Numbered from the stretch's first letter, positions 1-11,735 are shown. The stretch is DNA of 64,000 nucleotides from Gautieria morchelliformis (GCA_015179125.1 WHVA01000440.1:1-64000), one strand, 5' to 3'. Program-made: numbers and translations. Notes: generated by a model from the sequence alone, not told the origin.

Positions 1-1001
1 GAGTTGAGTTCAATATCCGAGCTGTGTGCGTATTCAGAAGCCAAAGGCGCATAGAAGCCTGGAAATCATACTAGTCTCAGAGATGTGGTTAGAAGATGTG
101 TATTCATCAATCTAGAAAGTTATGAAAATGAACATATCACAATGAGGAATGAGATGATACCATCGCGAGAAGTTTTGTGCCCAGATAAGGAAGGTGGGCG
201 ACTTGTTTGGAAGATTTAATGAGGAACGGATAAGCTGTACTTGACAAGTAAGAATGTCCAGTTCGGTCCATGATATGCATGTTGCACCTTTTATAGCCTT
301 TTTGTAGTGTAAGCCGAATGAAATTAACGCGGTGAGCCACCTCACCGCAATAGATCTCGAATAGCTCATAGCGCTCCTCTCATCTCCATCAAGAGCCCTT
401 GCGTTGCGTATGACGTCCAGTTGCACGACCATCGCTTGATTCGGACAGACCAAGGGCGAGGCACGTTGTACAGCAAAGCGAGACATGTAGGAGATATTTT
501 TCGGCGAAGCGGGTGGTGGGCTGGATACTGAGCGGAATTGGGAAGCCTGAACGCCATGGTCCGGACAGTGTTCTGTAGTGCACTTTTCAAGGGCACAGAC
601 GGCCACGTATTCTCCACAAGGTAAACGTTTCTGACGAGCTATGGACTCCGTGATCCAGGTAGGGGTAACGATGGCCTTTTGTTGCTGGGTTACACTAAGA
701 AAAGAGCAGCCAATTATGTTCCAATGGAATAATAACATACTGCAGTCTCCCACTTAATATGTCGCTCAAGCCGTCTGCGCATTGATATACGCGTGACAAT
801 GACGTCTGCATTCTCAATGTTGGATTGAAGGTCAGCACCATTGGACTCTGCTAAAGAATATAAGAGGTCGAGCTCTGTAGATCTTAGTTTACTTTGGATG
901 ATGTGCACGGTGAGTCCCGAAAATATTCCTTGTTCTGTGTGATGTCCTTTGGTGTCGTAATCATCCGAGGAAAATGAATGTGACGACGAAGACCTCTTCA
1001 T
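1..1001 (-). CDS. Family X DNA polymerase (Pol lambda/IV-like), N-terminal part, runs off the left edge
   Basis: The protein starts at the ATG at 1001 and has at least three coding exons: 1001-741, 684-341 and from 239 leftwards, with introns at 740-685 (56 bp) and 340-240. The first 115 or so residues form a BRCT domain (IFSGLTVHII, then AIVTPTWITES across the first splice site). The 8-kDa lyase region of Pol X follows (ARALDGDERSAMSYSRSIA), and then the first helix-hairpin-helix (AYPFLIKS, LPYLGTKLLAMV). BRCT plus 8-kDa plus HhH is the order in Pol lambda, mu, TdT and yeast Pol IV, which fill gaps in base excision repair and end joining in the nucleus. The palm domain with the catalytic aspartates lies outside the window, so the subfamily cannot be fixed. 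A further donor probably follows the last visible residues near 175. It is divergent from the CBS/PB1 gene, with only 63 bp between the two start codons. Confidence 0.85.
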
Positions 1002-1064
1002 GGCGGGATTGCTTCATCAACGTTTCAGTGCACGTGACCCGCCCACAAGCGTACATCCAGATCG
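1002..1064. promoter_or_regulatory. 63-bp gap between divergent start codons
   Basis: Only 63 bp separate the ATG of the Pol X gene (minus) from the ATG of the CBS/PB1 gene (plus). Any core promoters must lie here or inside the opposing coding or leader sequence, so the two transcripts probably overlap at their 5' ends. No TATA box is obvious. This is inferred from the two start codons; transcript data would settle it. Confidence 0.4.
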
Positions 1065-3503
1065 ATGTCACGCATCCCACTTCCTGCTCACCCGAGCCCC
1101 GGTGCAAGGAATACATTGCCAGTACCGTTTCCAGACGCCAGGTCTACCTCTCCATCACCTATACACCCACGGCAATCAATGAGTTCTATATCTGGCCATA
1201 CTGGTCAAGGTTCTATAGCTGAGACCAGACGCAAGCAGAGCAAGAGAGATGAGGTAAACCGACCGTTTAAATTTTTCATTTCCTGACCGTTTGGATTGGA
1301 GTTGTCAATTTCTCATCTTGTTTTTTTATCTTCCTTGAACACAGGCGATCAGGAAGAAGATCGAGTCAGAGCTCTCTCGCAAACGTACGATCTCCGCGAC
1401 TGGCGGCTTCCGTAGCCAAAAAGGTCGTAAACCGGCAGTCGCCAGAGGGACTGTTGCAGCCCTCAAGCCTAGTCCTGCTTTGACTGTTCCAGAGACTATC
1501 AGCGTGTCCGACGCCAGTCAGCTCTGCGCCGCTAAGCGAACTGACTGTGTTCTGGTTGTTGACGAAGAGGAGGGTCTTTGTGGCATTTTCACTGCTAAGG
1601 ACCTTGCCTACCGGGTACGTCTTACTCTTGACTGCAGGGATGTCGCCTGAGCAGATAATTTTAGGTCACGTCAGAGGGTCTTGATCCCCGCGCGACTCCC
1701 GTGAGTGCTATTATGACCCGCAATCCTATGGTCACTCGGGACACGACGAGCGCTACAGAAGCCCTTCAGCTCATGGTCCAGCGGCATTTCAGACATCTCG
1801 TACGTCGCCCTATAATTTAAAAGCGTCCAATGTCAATTTGTGTTCAGCCGGTCTGTAACGAAGATGGTAACGTCGTCGGCCTGCTGGATATCACCAAAGT
1901 GTTCCACGAGGCTCTAGCGAAAGTGGAACGTAGCTCTTCTGCCTCGCAGAAGCTTTACAGCGCACTTGAAGGGGTTCAATCTGAACTAGGTAGTGGTCTT
2001 GGAGCAAACCCTCAAGCTGCTGCGATGCTCGCTTATGTGGATGCTCTACGCGAAAAAACCGCTTTGCCCGATCTTACCACCGTCATGGACTCGCGAACCC
2101 AGCCTGCTACCGTCGGGCCGAGGACTACCGTACGAGACGCGGCTCGTCTTATGAAAGAGTACAAAACTACTGCGGTGTGCGTGATGGAAGGCGGAACACA
2201 CACGCAAGGACAGCCTGTGGGCCCTGCTCGAATCGCTGGAATTTTCACTAGCAAGGATGTCGTGTTGAGAGTCATTGCAGCTGGGTTGGAGCCAGCAAGG
2301 TGTAGCGTTGTGAGGGTTATGACACCACATCCCGATGTGGCCCCTCCAACGATGAGTGTCCAGGACGCGCTGAAAAAAATGCATTGTGGGTCGATCATGA
2401 TTTTATTTTAAATCAGCTTACATGGTTATCGATTGACAGCAGGACATTATCTTAACCTGCCCGTTGTGGAAGCAGACGGAAGACTCGTGGCCATTATTGA
2501 TGTGTTAAAATTAACGTATGCGACGTTGGAGCAAGTGAGTATTGGTATGATCAGCGTATCACACTAATCACCTGTCTGTCAGATGGACGCTATCAGTAGT
2601 GCGGATGGTGGCGGCGATGCAGAGGGAGGGCCAATGTGGGGTCGTTTCTTTGATTCGATCGGCGCACCGGAAGACACGGAATCTGCCATCTCTGGCTCTC
2701 GTGTTCCTCTGGACCCAAGCACACCCTCACGTTTCGGAAACTCCCTTGGGGTAGGGGGTTCTCCCCATTCCGAAGTGCATCCTAACGACTCGGCGTCTGT
2801 TGTTGATGATGATCGCGTCTCAGGCATTGAAAGTGTACCGACTCTCGCGGAAATCAATGGACAAGGTGCTTCGTCGATTGGCGGCGCTACGCTCTCGCAA
2901 GCTCCAACAGTGCCTATTGATGATGGGACGTACGTGTTCAAATTCCGGACACCGGGTGGACGCACACATCGCTTCCAGGCTCGGAACGATAACATCGAAA
3001 ACTTGCACGAGATTGTCGCTGGCAAGCTCGCTACCGACCCCTTCTTTACCGAATGGAGTTCTACCGAAGAGACATCGCGACCAGACGCGCTCGATTTCCA
3101 GCTGCAGTACACTGACGCCGATGGCGATGTTGTTGTTATGTCGTCGGACAGCGATGTAACGGACGCGGTCAAGATCGCGAGGGACGCGCATGCGGATCGT
3201 GTGGTGCTGGTGATTCAGGGTGGGAAAGGATGGGATGAAGCAGGTGCATCGCACGGTGAAGCCAAAGCGAGGGAAGCATCGGAAGCAGCGTTGAAGGAGA
3301 CCAAGGAACTCGAGCAGACAGTCGAAGTGGCACAGCCGTCGGAACCTGCGGCCCTCCCGCCGGCGGCTAAGGGACATGCACCAGTCGCTAGCACCGATGA
3401 GATTTTTGGCATTCCACGGGATATGGTGTTGCCTGCAAGCATAGGCATGTTGGCAGTTGTCATTGTTGGAATTTTTACTATCTCAAGGTTAAGCCAGGAT
3501 TGA
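1065..3503 (+). CDS. Four-CBS plus PB1 domain membrane protein (Mug70 family)
   Basis: Six exons fit in phase (1065-1253, 1345-1614, 1665-1799, 1848-2385, 2440-2534, 2583-3503) and give 715 residues. A basic, Ser/Pro-rich N-terminus is followed by two pairs of CBS motifs: GIFTAKDLAYR with MTRNPMVT and GLLDITKVFHE, then GIFTSKDVVLRV with VMTPHPDVAPP and AIIDVLKLTY. A PB1 domain follows (TYVFKFRTPGG, and the acidic OPCA-like YTDADGDVVVMSSDSDV). The protein ends in one hydrophobic helix (LPASIGMLAVVIVGIFTI) and a short polar tail. This architecture matches the fungal CBS/PB1 family named after fission yeast Mug70, whose members sit on membranes and are presumed to sense adenine nucleotides; the ligand and partner here are unknown. 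The start was chosen as the only in-frame ATG before the first intron. Confidence 0.9.
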
Positions 3504-4017
3504 GGCAACCATGATTGGATGGTCTTGTGGAATTAGAGGTTCCAATATTAATACCCATGTCTCTGCAATGATTTAAAGGACATGTGCAACGCATCCATAG
3601 CCACCCTCGGGTAATGACACGGGCTCCACATCGCCTGAGAAGCGCCCAAAAGCCCCTCGGACATGGACAAGACCAGGAACCTGGATGCGTGTCATGTGAT
3701 CAACGCGTGACACGCGTCGCATGTTTGCCTCCCACAGTCCGCGACCCTAAATAATCAAGGGGACTGACTATTTCATGAATCTTCATGAATAGGCCAAATC
3801 AAGGTCTCGCAGGGAGAATGGACATCGAATCTACCCCCACGGCGCAAACCGGCCTTAGGTTGCTTTCACTCGGTAATGTTTCACGCCCGCTAGCTGCCAC
3901 CTTCTAACTACCTCAGCAGATGGGGGCGGAATCCATGGCTTGTCAGAACTCATCATGCAAAGAATCCACATTTCCGTGCTCTCTCAGACCATGGAACAGG
4001 GAGAGGACACGTGCACG
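3504..4017. other. Intergenic stretch before the minisatellite
   Basis: This holds the 3' end of the CBS/PB1 transcript and about 400 bp of mixed sequence with short direct repeats (for example ATGAATCTTCATGAAT near 3775). I see no coding exon with family support and no RNA gene. Confidence 0.4.
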
Positions 4018-4505
4018 GCGTACGATGCATGGATGCGGGGGAGGGTGCATGGGCACCGTCTGAGGAGGCCGATTTCGGTGCAGGGGAACCGTACGTGGAG
4101 GCCGCGTACGGTGCCCGTGCACCTGAAGTTGGGGCTCGCTTCGGTGCGCGTGCACCGTATTGGGAGGCGGACTCCGGTGCGTGTGCACCGTATGTAGAGG
4201 TGGTGGACGGTGCCCATGCACCGTACGTGGAGGCCGCTTACGGTGCGTGTGCACCGTATTGGGAGGCGGGCTCCGGTGCCTATATGTGGAGCCGGTGGAC
4301 AGTGCTCATGCACCGTACGTGGACGCCGCGTACGGCGCCCATGTACCGTATCTGGAGGCGGTGGACGGTGCTCATGCACCGTATGAGGAGGTCGCGTACG
4401 GTGCATGTGCACCATACGTGGGGTCTGACTTCGGTGTATACACCGACTACCGTATGTGCAAGCGTCCTTGGGCGCCTGTGCACCGTACTGGGAGGCGCGG
4501 TAGTG
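4018..4505 (+). repeat. Minisatellite of about 13 diverged 33-bp units
   Basis: From about 4018 to 4505 a 33-bp unit recurs with few length changes. Its core is GGTGC, then GTGCACCGTA, then a GGGAG-like end, with variable letters between. One unit near 4275-4305 is shortened. Because 33 is divisible by three and the units lack stops, several frames stay open: on plus an ATG-started frame 4029-4559 encodes an 11-residue repeat of the type AAYGACAPYWE, and a 200-codon frame is open on minus. I cannot tell whether any frame is translated. The region is GC-rich, unlike its surroundings, and lies about 350 bp upstream of the next gene's start. Confidence 0.85.
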
Positions 4506-4851
4506 TACTTGGAGTGGGGAGACGGGGCATGTGCACCGGCAAATGTGCGTTTGGTGTAAGAGTGCGTGTATGTTACCCCAGTTGTACATGTATTTTACAG
4601 CCGGCGGTACGGTCTAAATACAACCGGCGTCAGTTGCCCTCCCCAGTGTGACGTTGGAGTATAATTGAGACTCCGCGCTCCTTTCTCCTCACCACACTGC
4701 ACTCCGTTTCTTGCTTGCCCGAACGCTACAAGCTCTTGTCTCAAACCAGATCGTCGTGCGTATGTTCGCAGGTAGTTTCCTGTTCGACTATGAATGCCTT
4801 TACTTCACAGCGCGACACCCTCATCATCATCTCTTCGATAGCATCGACATC

Positions 4852-6664
4852 ATGTCTAATGAAAACGGTTCTACGCCCGAGCGTGATTTACCGGGACCCC
4901 GTGAAAGTGAACTTGCACAGGCCTCTATTGCTCTCACGACCGCCTATGACCGTCTGCAGGATCTCCGCGCCAGTTTGCGCAGCTTCACAGCCCAAAGGGA
5001 CAGGCTCTCGGGCATCCGTCGTACTCAGCAGCAGGAACGTCGTCAGGATGACGAATCAATGCGTCCAACACATTCTGCCATTGTATTGTCTGACTCTGAG
5101 GACGAGAGCGAGGTCGATATCGAGGCTCTGAGAGAATCTTTCCCGTCTCGGTTACTTGAGCTTACATCAAGATGGGGAAGCCAGCATCATTTGCATCCTG
5201 CAGCCGATTCCAGACCTTCTTCTTCTCCCCATTCTCATACGGCCCTCTTGTATAACGACCCCAGACTTGTATACCCCCCGCCTCCACTGCGTAGGCGCCG
5301 CCCTCCGCCTCCGGCTGTACCCTCATCGCGTGATGGCATTGTCCTTTCGCCTTCAAATTCCCCTTCATCCGCCAGACGCAGCATTCTTGAAGCTCATATG
5401 CGTCAGTTGCGTCGCGCATCTAGTCCTAGTGAATCGAGCACTACACTTGGACGAAGGGTGGCGCAACGTGCTGCTGCCCAGGCGGCTATAAGTGAACGCC
5501 AGGCAGCTGACACTCCCGATTCCATCATTCGCTCCACACTCCCTCTTGGCCTCGAGCCACGCGCCCCCAATTCCCCCCGAAGCTTTGGTTCTACCTATCC
5601 CCACAGCCTTGAGCCGCGGGCCGCTACCCACCTTCGTCACTCTATACTCCCAATCCCACCCTCCAGTATTCGTCTTTCCCCAAGAGCAGCCAATACCAAC
5701 AACTCACACGCTAGATTCGGCGATAGACTAGAGGTCCGTGCTCGTACTACAAGGAGCAACAGTCTTACCACTGGTACCTCCCCGTTGCCTATCGCGGCTC
5801 AAGATAATCATGCCGACCCATCCACCCATGCTGCACCTTTGGCATCTCGGCTTGGACAGCCCAGAGCATCTAATTTTTGGGGGGAACTTGTTCCGCGATA
5901 CGATCGTCTCCAAACCGACTCTGGGGTGGCAAGGCATCCTCAAAGTCAGGAGCAAGTAGTTAACATGAACTGGAGTGAGCTTATGTCGGAGGGGGATCGC
6001 GATGGCGGAGACCTATCTGATCCGGCAGCTTGGATGAGGCCCCCTCGAGGGCAAGTTCCTGGGAGTGGATCTCGTTCGGTCACTGCACAAGCAGAAACAG
6101 ATACAGATGATACTATTCATGATTCCCCACCCGATTCTTCCCGAAACTCTCGTGCCACGGGTCAGGAAGGAGGCGTGCGGCGGCGCAGAGGCTGGGGTAG
6201 GTGCCTCCTTGTATAAACACCAGTAATAACCTGACCTGTTATTCATAGCACGCTTGGATCCCGATGGAGATGAGATATCTACCGAAGACGAGGCCAGTCT
6301 TGAAAGAATACGCACAGAATTGCGTTTGCCGCGGCCAAGAAACTGGGGTCGAAGTGGTACGGCATGGGCAGCTGGACGTGGATCACAAGTGGCCGTGCTT
6401 GATTTCGTACATCACAACTCTCGCGACACGGCAATAGGACACCGGGACGTGACGTTAGATGATGTGCAATGTGATGACGATATGACACGGTCCCAGGATG
6501 TGAAGCACTCGCATCATATTTTGGACGGACTGTTTCATTCCGAAGACTCAGCGTACATCAACCCCTTGCCCGTACGTTTACCTGATAAAGGGACACCCGC
6601 ACGAGGATCTCAGCATCCCAAAGAAGTTAGTGTCACCCTGGATCACCAACTGGCAGGACGGTAA
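4852..6664 (+). CDS. Unidentified Ser/Pro/Arg-rich protein with N-terminal coiled coil
   Basis: Two exons (4852-6196 and 6249-6664) joined over a 52-bp intron give 586 residues. I chose the ATG at 4852 because it starts a clean protein (MSNENGSTPERD); one more in-frame ATG lies upstream near 4760. Residues 20-70 form a probable coiled coil (LTTAYDRLQDLRASLRSF). An acidic patch follows (LSDSEDESEVDIEALRE), and then about 300 residues of disordered Ser/Pro/Arg sequence with repeated LEPRAP-type motifs. A short, more ordered block (MNWSELMSEGDRDGGDLSD) precedes the C-terminus, which ends in LAGR. I do not recognise a family and no catalytic motif is visible. A nuclear or scaffold role would be a guess. 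Confidence 0.6.
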
Positions 6665-7473
6665 ACTGGAGCACGACATTGGAACAAAACTGGAACTAGA
6701 CCAGCTGTATGAGATAGATCTTTTTATGGTAACTCTTCTCATTTATCAAGACTTTCATGGACATATGTATTGGAGCATGTCTCATACCGACGAGGCCATG
6801 GACGAGCAGGGTGACACAACCCACACAGGCTTATTTGATGTTACGTGCACGAGTGTCTAGCGGGTGTGGAGGTGTCCTGGTTCTGGGCAAGTTACGAGCT
6901 CGAGACGTACCTACAAGCTCGTATTAAATGGTAAACTGGAATGAAGTAATCACAATTGGTTTGAAAGTAAATGTGGCCGGCCATAAACCGCCGGCTGACG
7001 AGCATGTATATTTACCCCACCGAACCTGTGTTGAGGTCGTATTTAATTTGGATTGAACTACTATATATATGTGAGCAATAATTATAATACCGCTGATTGA
7101 TATAAAGTGGTGATTAGTAGTCTAATGTATTCAAAATGCGTAAGTGCCGCCTAGGTGTAGGTCGGAGCAAGCTGTGTGCGGACTGCGTGGACGAGTATAT
7201 TTGGTATTCGAGCGTAGCTATCTTTCAACCTGGTAGGTACACGATACTCCGAATAAACTTTATATGTTAGGGCGTCAACTTCCAACTGCGTTACGTAATA
7301 CTCCTCGCTACCGAAACCCTTTGCCCTGTGCACCCTTTGCCCAGTTGCACCCTTTGCCCACCCGCTCCGTATCTTTTTCCTTTACCACTCACACGGTCTC
7401 CATATCTATCCTCTCAGTGAGTCGAATCATCCCCTTTCTCTTATTTTGCTGACCGTGCCGCACGTTGGCGCAG
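6665..7473. other. Intergenic region upstream of 14-3-3
   Basis: About 800 bp without a supported gene. Short open stretches (for example 6630-6860) have no recognisable motif. The last 150 bp before 7474 are pyrimidine-rich (repeats of CACCCTTTGCCCA and runs of CT near 7320-7440), as is usual for promoters of strongly expressed basidiomycete genes. Confidence 0.45.
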
Positions 7474-8473
7474 ATGTCTGATACTCGTGAGGATTCCGTC
7501 TATCTTGCCAAGCTCGCAGAGCAGGCTGAGCGTTATGAAGGTGAGTCGCACTTGCACGTGCAAAACATGGTCGTGAAGCTGACACCTCGCGTTTGCAGAA
7601 ATGGTCGAGAACATGAAGCGTGTCGCTTCTTCAGACCAAGAGCTCACCGTAGAAGAGCGCAATCTCCTTTCCGTTGCGTACAAAAATGTTATCGGCGCAC
7701 GTCGCGCGTCTTGGCGTATCGTTTCCTCGATAGAGCAGAAGGAGGAGAGCAAGGGCAACGAGCAACAGGTCGCTATGATTAAGGGCTATAGGGAGAAGAT
7801 CGAGAGCGAATTGGCCAAGATTTGCGAGGATATTCTAGATGTTTTGGAGAAACATCTTATCCCCAGCGCTGCCAGCGGTGAGTCGAAGGTATTTTACCAC
7901 AAGATGTAAGCCTCGTTTCCTGCATTGGTGACATATTTGTTGACTTCATATTTCTGCAGGATGGGCGACTATCACCGTTATTTGGCCGAGTTCGCGACTG
8001 GCGATAAGCGCAAAGACAGTGCCGACAAGTCGTTGGAGTCTTATAAAGCCGCTTCCGACGTTGCCGTTACCGAACTACCTCCCACGCACCCCATCCGTCT
8101 TGGTCTCGCCCTTAACTTCTCAGTATTTTACTATGAAATTCTTAACAGCCCCGACAGGTATTTTCAGTCAATTTTCTATCTTTTGTCTGTCAGCTTCTGA
8201 TTTATATTTACTAAAGGGCTTGCCATCTTGCCAAGCAGGCGTTTGATGACGCAATCGCCGAGCTTGACACCTTGTCCGAGGAGAGCTACAAAGATTCGAC
8301 CCTCATCATGCAGCTACTCAGAGATAACCTTACCCTTTGGACATCGGACATGCAAGATTCGGGTCAGTTCTTTGTTCCTTCGTTCACTTCCAAGTTCTTA
8401 CATCCTCCATGACATAGACAAACCTGAAACGAAGGAGGAGAGCGCCGATGTGCCTGCAGAGACTGCAGAGTAG
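7474..8473 (+). CDS. 14-3-3 protein
   Basis: Five exons (7474-7540, 7599-7905, 7960-8157, 8217-8362, 8418-8473) give 257 residues, the normal length for the family. Typical motifs are present in order: [15 protein letters not shown] in helix 3, [33 protein letters not shown] and [11 protein letters not shown], followed by an acidic tail rich in Glu and Ala. 14-3-3 proteins are dimers that bind phosphoserine/threonine motifs and regulate signalling, cell cycle and metabolic enzymes in the cytosol and nucleus. All introns are 54-59 bp with GT-AG ends. No oddities are seen, and the assignment is close to certain. Confidence 0.97.
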
Positions 8474-8787
8474 ATAAACTAATCTCTTCCGACATCAGTC
8501 GCTTCGCGTCATCATCCTCTCTGTACTGTTCCCCCGTCAATGAATAGTATGACTATGAGCCAGGAGCATGAAGGTCACGATAATAGCTGCGACCGAAGTT
8601 ACGATAAAGCCGATGCCTAACATTTTTCGTTTTCCTAGTATCGTTGAACAGTGATCGTCCAAAGTTCCTGTACCTCGCTCAAAAATATATATACAAGCCA
8701 TCTACGGAAATATACGATAATATGACACCAAGGTGAATGAAATCAGTGGACACTTATCCGTGGTGGATCCTAGTTGCTCTACTGAAA
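8474..8787. other. Convergent 3' region between 14-3-3 and the next gene
   Basis: This 314-bp stretch between two stop codons of converging genes should contain both 3' untranslated regions. AT-rich blocks (AAAATATATATAC near 8685) could serve polyadenylation on either strand. No coding feature is seen. Confidence 0.4.
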
Positions 8788-11016
8788 TTATCGGCCACTC
8801 TGAGCTTGAGCTGGAGGGACGTATGTATGGTACGGCGGATACGACTGTGTAGGCGTCTGGGTGCCTGGCGTCGATGTCCCCGCGCCCCGTCTCAAATGAG
8901 GCGGCAAGGTAGCAGCTGCTTGGCCTTGACCATACCCTTGAGCCCAGCCGTTCGGTTGAGAGTGTGGCTTCGCCGTATTGCCCACTGCACGAGGTGTTCC
9001 CGTTGACGGCATGTAGTTGGCATAGTACGGCGCACCTGCACCAGACTTCTGAGCCGACTGGGGTTGAGTTTGATAATTGTACCAAGATGGCGGATATGTG
9101 TACGGATACTGCGCTAAAGTGCCCGGGGCCTGTCCTTGCAAATAAGCGTTTGGATAGTACGAACTTTGGTTGGGGGTCTGATTTTGAGCTGGTGGCCGTT
9201 GCTGTGCCTGAGAATTGTGAAATGGATAGTTGGCTTGGGGGCGGTACTGGTTATTCTGGGCAAATGACCCAGGTGCGCTGTAGGCTTGTGTGGCAGCGGT
9301 AGGTTGGGCGACGGCCTGGGGAGCGCCAGATTTGACATGCACTGTTGTGTCGTCGCGAAGCGCGGTTTTGCGCGACTCGTCAAGTGTACCTTGCCATCCC
9401 TGTGTTGCACCTACGGGGAGAGTGGCATGCAGCGCACGTACGACTGAGAGTGGAGGGATGAGCGGGGGATGAACTTGCTCAGGTTCTGAAGTAGCGGGTG
9501 CTCGAGGCTGCATGGAGGCGAGCAGCGTGAGGGAATTCATAATTTCCTGAGCTACAGAACAAGTTTTTAACCAAATCCTTTCCACAACAATATTGGATAC
9601 GTACCGGTTTTCCATTCTTCAGATCCTACTCTCGCCGGGTTGTTTCCGGACCGAAGCCTGACCGTTTGGAGGAGGTTGAGTCGCTCCAAAGCGCGACCGT
9701 TCTTTTCCAATAAGCGGCCAACGCCATCTTCAACCTCCGCCGTTTGCAAGGCCGCCTTAAAGCCTTCCATCTTCTCGCCTGGAAATAAGCTTCTTAGGAG
9801 GTCATCAATGGCCTCTCGGCCCTGCTCTTGAGAGGCTTCAATCTCAGTGGCATCGGCCATGCGCACGTCCTCGATCTGTTCAGCCTGCAATCGTGTCAAC
9901 AGCTTCCGTCTTGCTTCTTTCACTTTGCGCCGGTCCAAGCGACCCATTAACATTTGTCCAAGTCCATCTCTACCCACTTCGGCGCCTTCTGAATCAAAGG
10001 CTGGCGCAAAAGAGGTGTGGGGACCATAATCGAGGAATGTTCCTGCGCTAAGTGTCCTAGGGTGCATATGTAGCGGCTTGAACTTACTTCGGGGCTCTTT
10101 CCTGCCCTCCATCTGGAGTTCACCCAGAGTGGGCATACTAGAAGGGGGCAGTGGTAAGGCCGGGATGATGGAGACGAGTTCTGCTTGTCCGAGGCGCATC
10201 TCCTTGGCATCAGCCGCTGTGAGACCTTGCTCGCCTTCACGGGCAGTATTCGAGCTGCTCCACCATTCACCAGCAGGAAGTCTCTGAACGAGTGCATATC
10301 TTCTCCTCTTATCGGATACTCCTGCGCCAGTCGACTCGGCATCCGAATCAGGAAAGAGGGTTGACTGGGAGAGTGAGAGCGCGGGACGGTTTTGTGAGGA
10401 TGATTGGTCTAGGAGAGACAGGGCGAGGGTGCAAAAGTGTAACTGTTGGGCTGCTGGGACTGATGGACGAGATCGTGGGTGGGACGAAATAGGGAACAGC
10501 GGTTGAATAGCAGACTGGACCACAGGTTAGAAAGACAAAGAAGGCAGGTACAAACAACGCACTCGCAGGACACGAAGCGGGTGCATCGAGGAATCCTTCA
10601 ACAAGGCGCGTAGAGAATACGTTTTGATCACGTCCTTGGAAGTGCTTGCCTTGGAAGACGAGGGCGTGCCTGAATCGGGCAGAGGAAAGACTCGGTCAAG
10701 CAATCCCTGAGTATCGATCCTGTGCAGAACTTATGAATTGAGGATGACTGTGTAACGAGAACGAAACCTACATTTCTAGCACATCGAGAATCTGGGCTGC
10801 ATCCTTGGCATTGAGGGGAAGATCTCCGGTGCCAGGCTCCTCGTCCTCTCGTTTTGACTCTGAGCGGCGATGCTTTGCTGTCCGACGATCCTCAGTGTCC
10901 GTGGCGTTGGATACACGTTTGCGCTTCTTGGTATGCTTTTTGATTGAAGAAAGTGAGGGTTCTGCAGAGCCAGGCTGACTCTGGAGAGCGGCGGACGAAC
11001 GAGTTGCCCGAACCAT
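8788..11016 (-). CDS. Unidentified probable nuclear protein with Gln/Tyr/Pro-rich C-terminus
   Basis: Four exons (11016-10772, 10719-10563, 10514-9605, 9551-8788) give 691 residues. The N-terminus is very basic with nuclear-localisation-like stretches (KKHTKKRKR, RRTAKHRR). A middle region of about 300 residues looks folded, with LSAGTFLDYGPHTSFAPAF as its most distinctive motif. A helical segment (RRKLLTRLQAEQIEDVR, AIDDLLRSLF) follows. The last 200 residues are low complexity, rich in Gln, Tyr, Pro and Ala. The layout (basic head, conserved core, prion-like tail) suggests a transcription or chromatin cofactor, but I recognise no domain and name no function. It is divergent from mL43, with 227 bp between the start codons. 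Confidence 0.75.
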
Positions 11017-11243
11017 GGTAGATAAGTATATGGGCAATAGAAAAAATAGGGAAATATGTGTAGGTGCGGCAACGCAGGAGGACACAATGTTTACTGGACG
11101 AAACCAGTTCTTGTAGCAGGCGCGTCACGCGAAATATTGCTCGAGCGCGTCGCGAAATTGAGACGTCTCTCGCAGGCGCTGTAGCTTCAGTTGGGTGGTC
11201 GAGCACGGCGCGGAGTTGCAGAATTTCTTTCTCCGACGTCACC

Positions 11244-11735
11244 ATGTCCTCCAAGTGTGCGGCTCCTACGCTGCCTATCCTGCGCGGGTCGCTCAGGTCA
11301 TATCCTGCCAATGGCCATATGTCATTCGTTCCTCAGATACGGAAGCTGGTGTTCGAGTATTGCGACTACTGGCCGTCGTCCGCACACACTCGCACATTCC
11401 TCAGAAAACATGTCGAGCAACTTGCCCGGGACAACTCACACGTTGAGATCATTGTAAAACAACGGAACTACAAGCAGCCTATTGTTCGAGGCTTTTACAG
11501 TCAGTTCGCTCGCGCTATTTCATGTATGACGTGCTCAAACATCACAGTGAATGGTCGAGAGAAGGTCGTCCCGCTGAATGGATTCGAAATGACTATGGTC
11601 CAGCAGAAAGTGCAGTTACTTCTCGATGCATCCGGGAGTCAAATAAAGCCACTGAAGAATCGGACTGTGGAAAGTTTCACAGAGTCACCACGAGGCATCT
11701 GGAGTGGCTTACACGTCGAGCTATTCAAGATATGA
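11244..11735 (+). CDS. Mitochondrial large-subunit ribosomal protein mL43 (yeast Mrpl51 type)
   Basis: Two exons (11244-11499 and 11548-11735) give 147 residues, normal for the family. The protein carries the L51/S25/CI-B8 thioredoxin-like fold: KLVFEYCDYWPSSAHTR, then FLRKHVEQLARDN, VEIIVKQRNYKQPIV and NGREKVVPL. It is a structural component of the mitochondrial large ribosomal subunit. The 48-bp intron is a multiple of three and contains no stop, so an unspliced message would stay in frame; the spliced form matches the family better because FY then joins directly to NGREK. It converges on MTR3, with 134 bp between the stops. Confidence 0.9.
   Translation: MSSKCAAPTLPILRGSLRSYPANGHMSFVPQIRKLVFEYCDYWPSSAHTRTFLRKHVEQLARDNSHVEIIVKQRNYKQPIVRGFYSQFARAISCMTCSNITVNGREKVVPLNGFEMTMVQQKVQLLLDASGSQIKPLKNRTVESFTESPRGIWSGLHVELFKI

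Noticed and set aside
2033..2398. Minus-strand open frame inside the CBS/PB1 gene, plus similar antisense frames at 2579-3172 and 26846-27163
   Set aside because: They are antisense to well-supported exons and carry no recognisable motif.
4018..4505. CRISPR-like array
   Set aside because: The units are contiguous and diverged with no spacers, and the genome is eukaryotic. It is a minisatellite.
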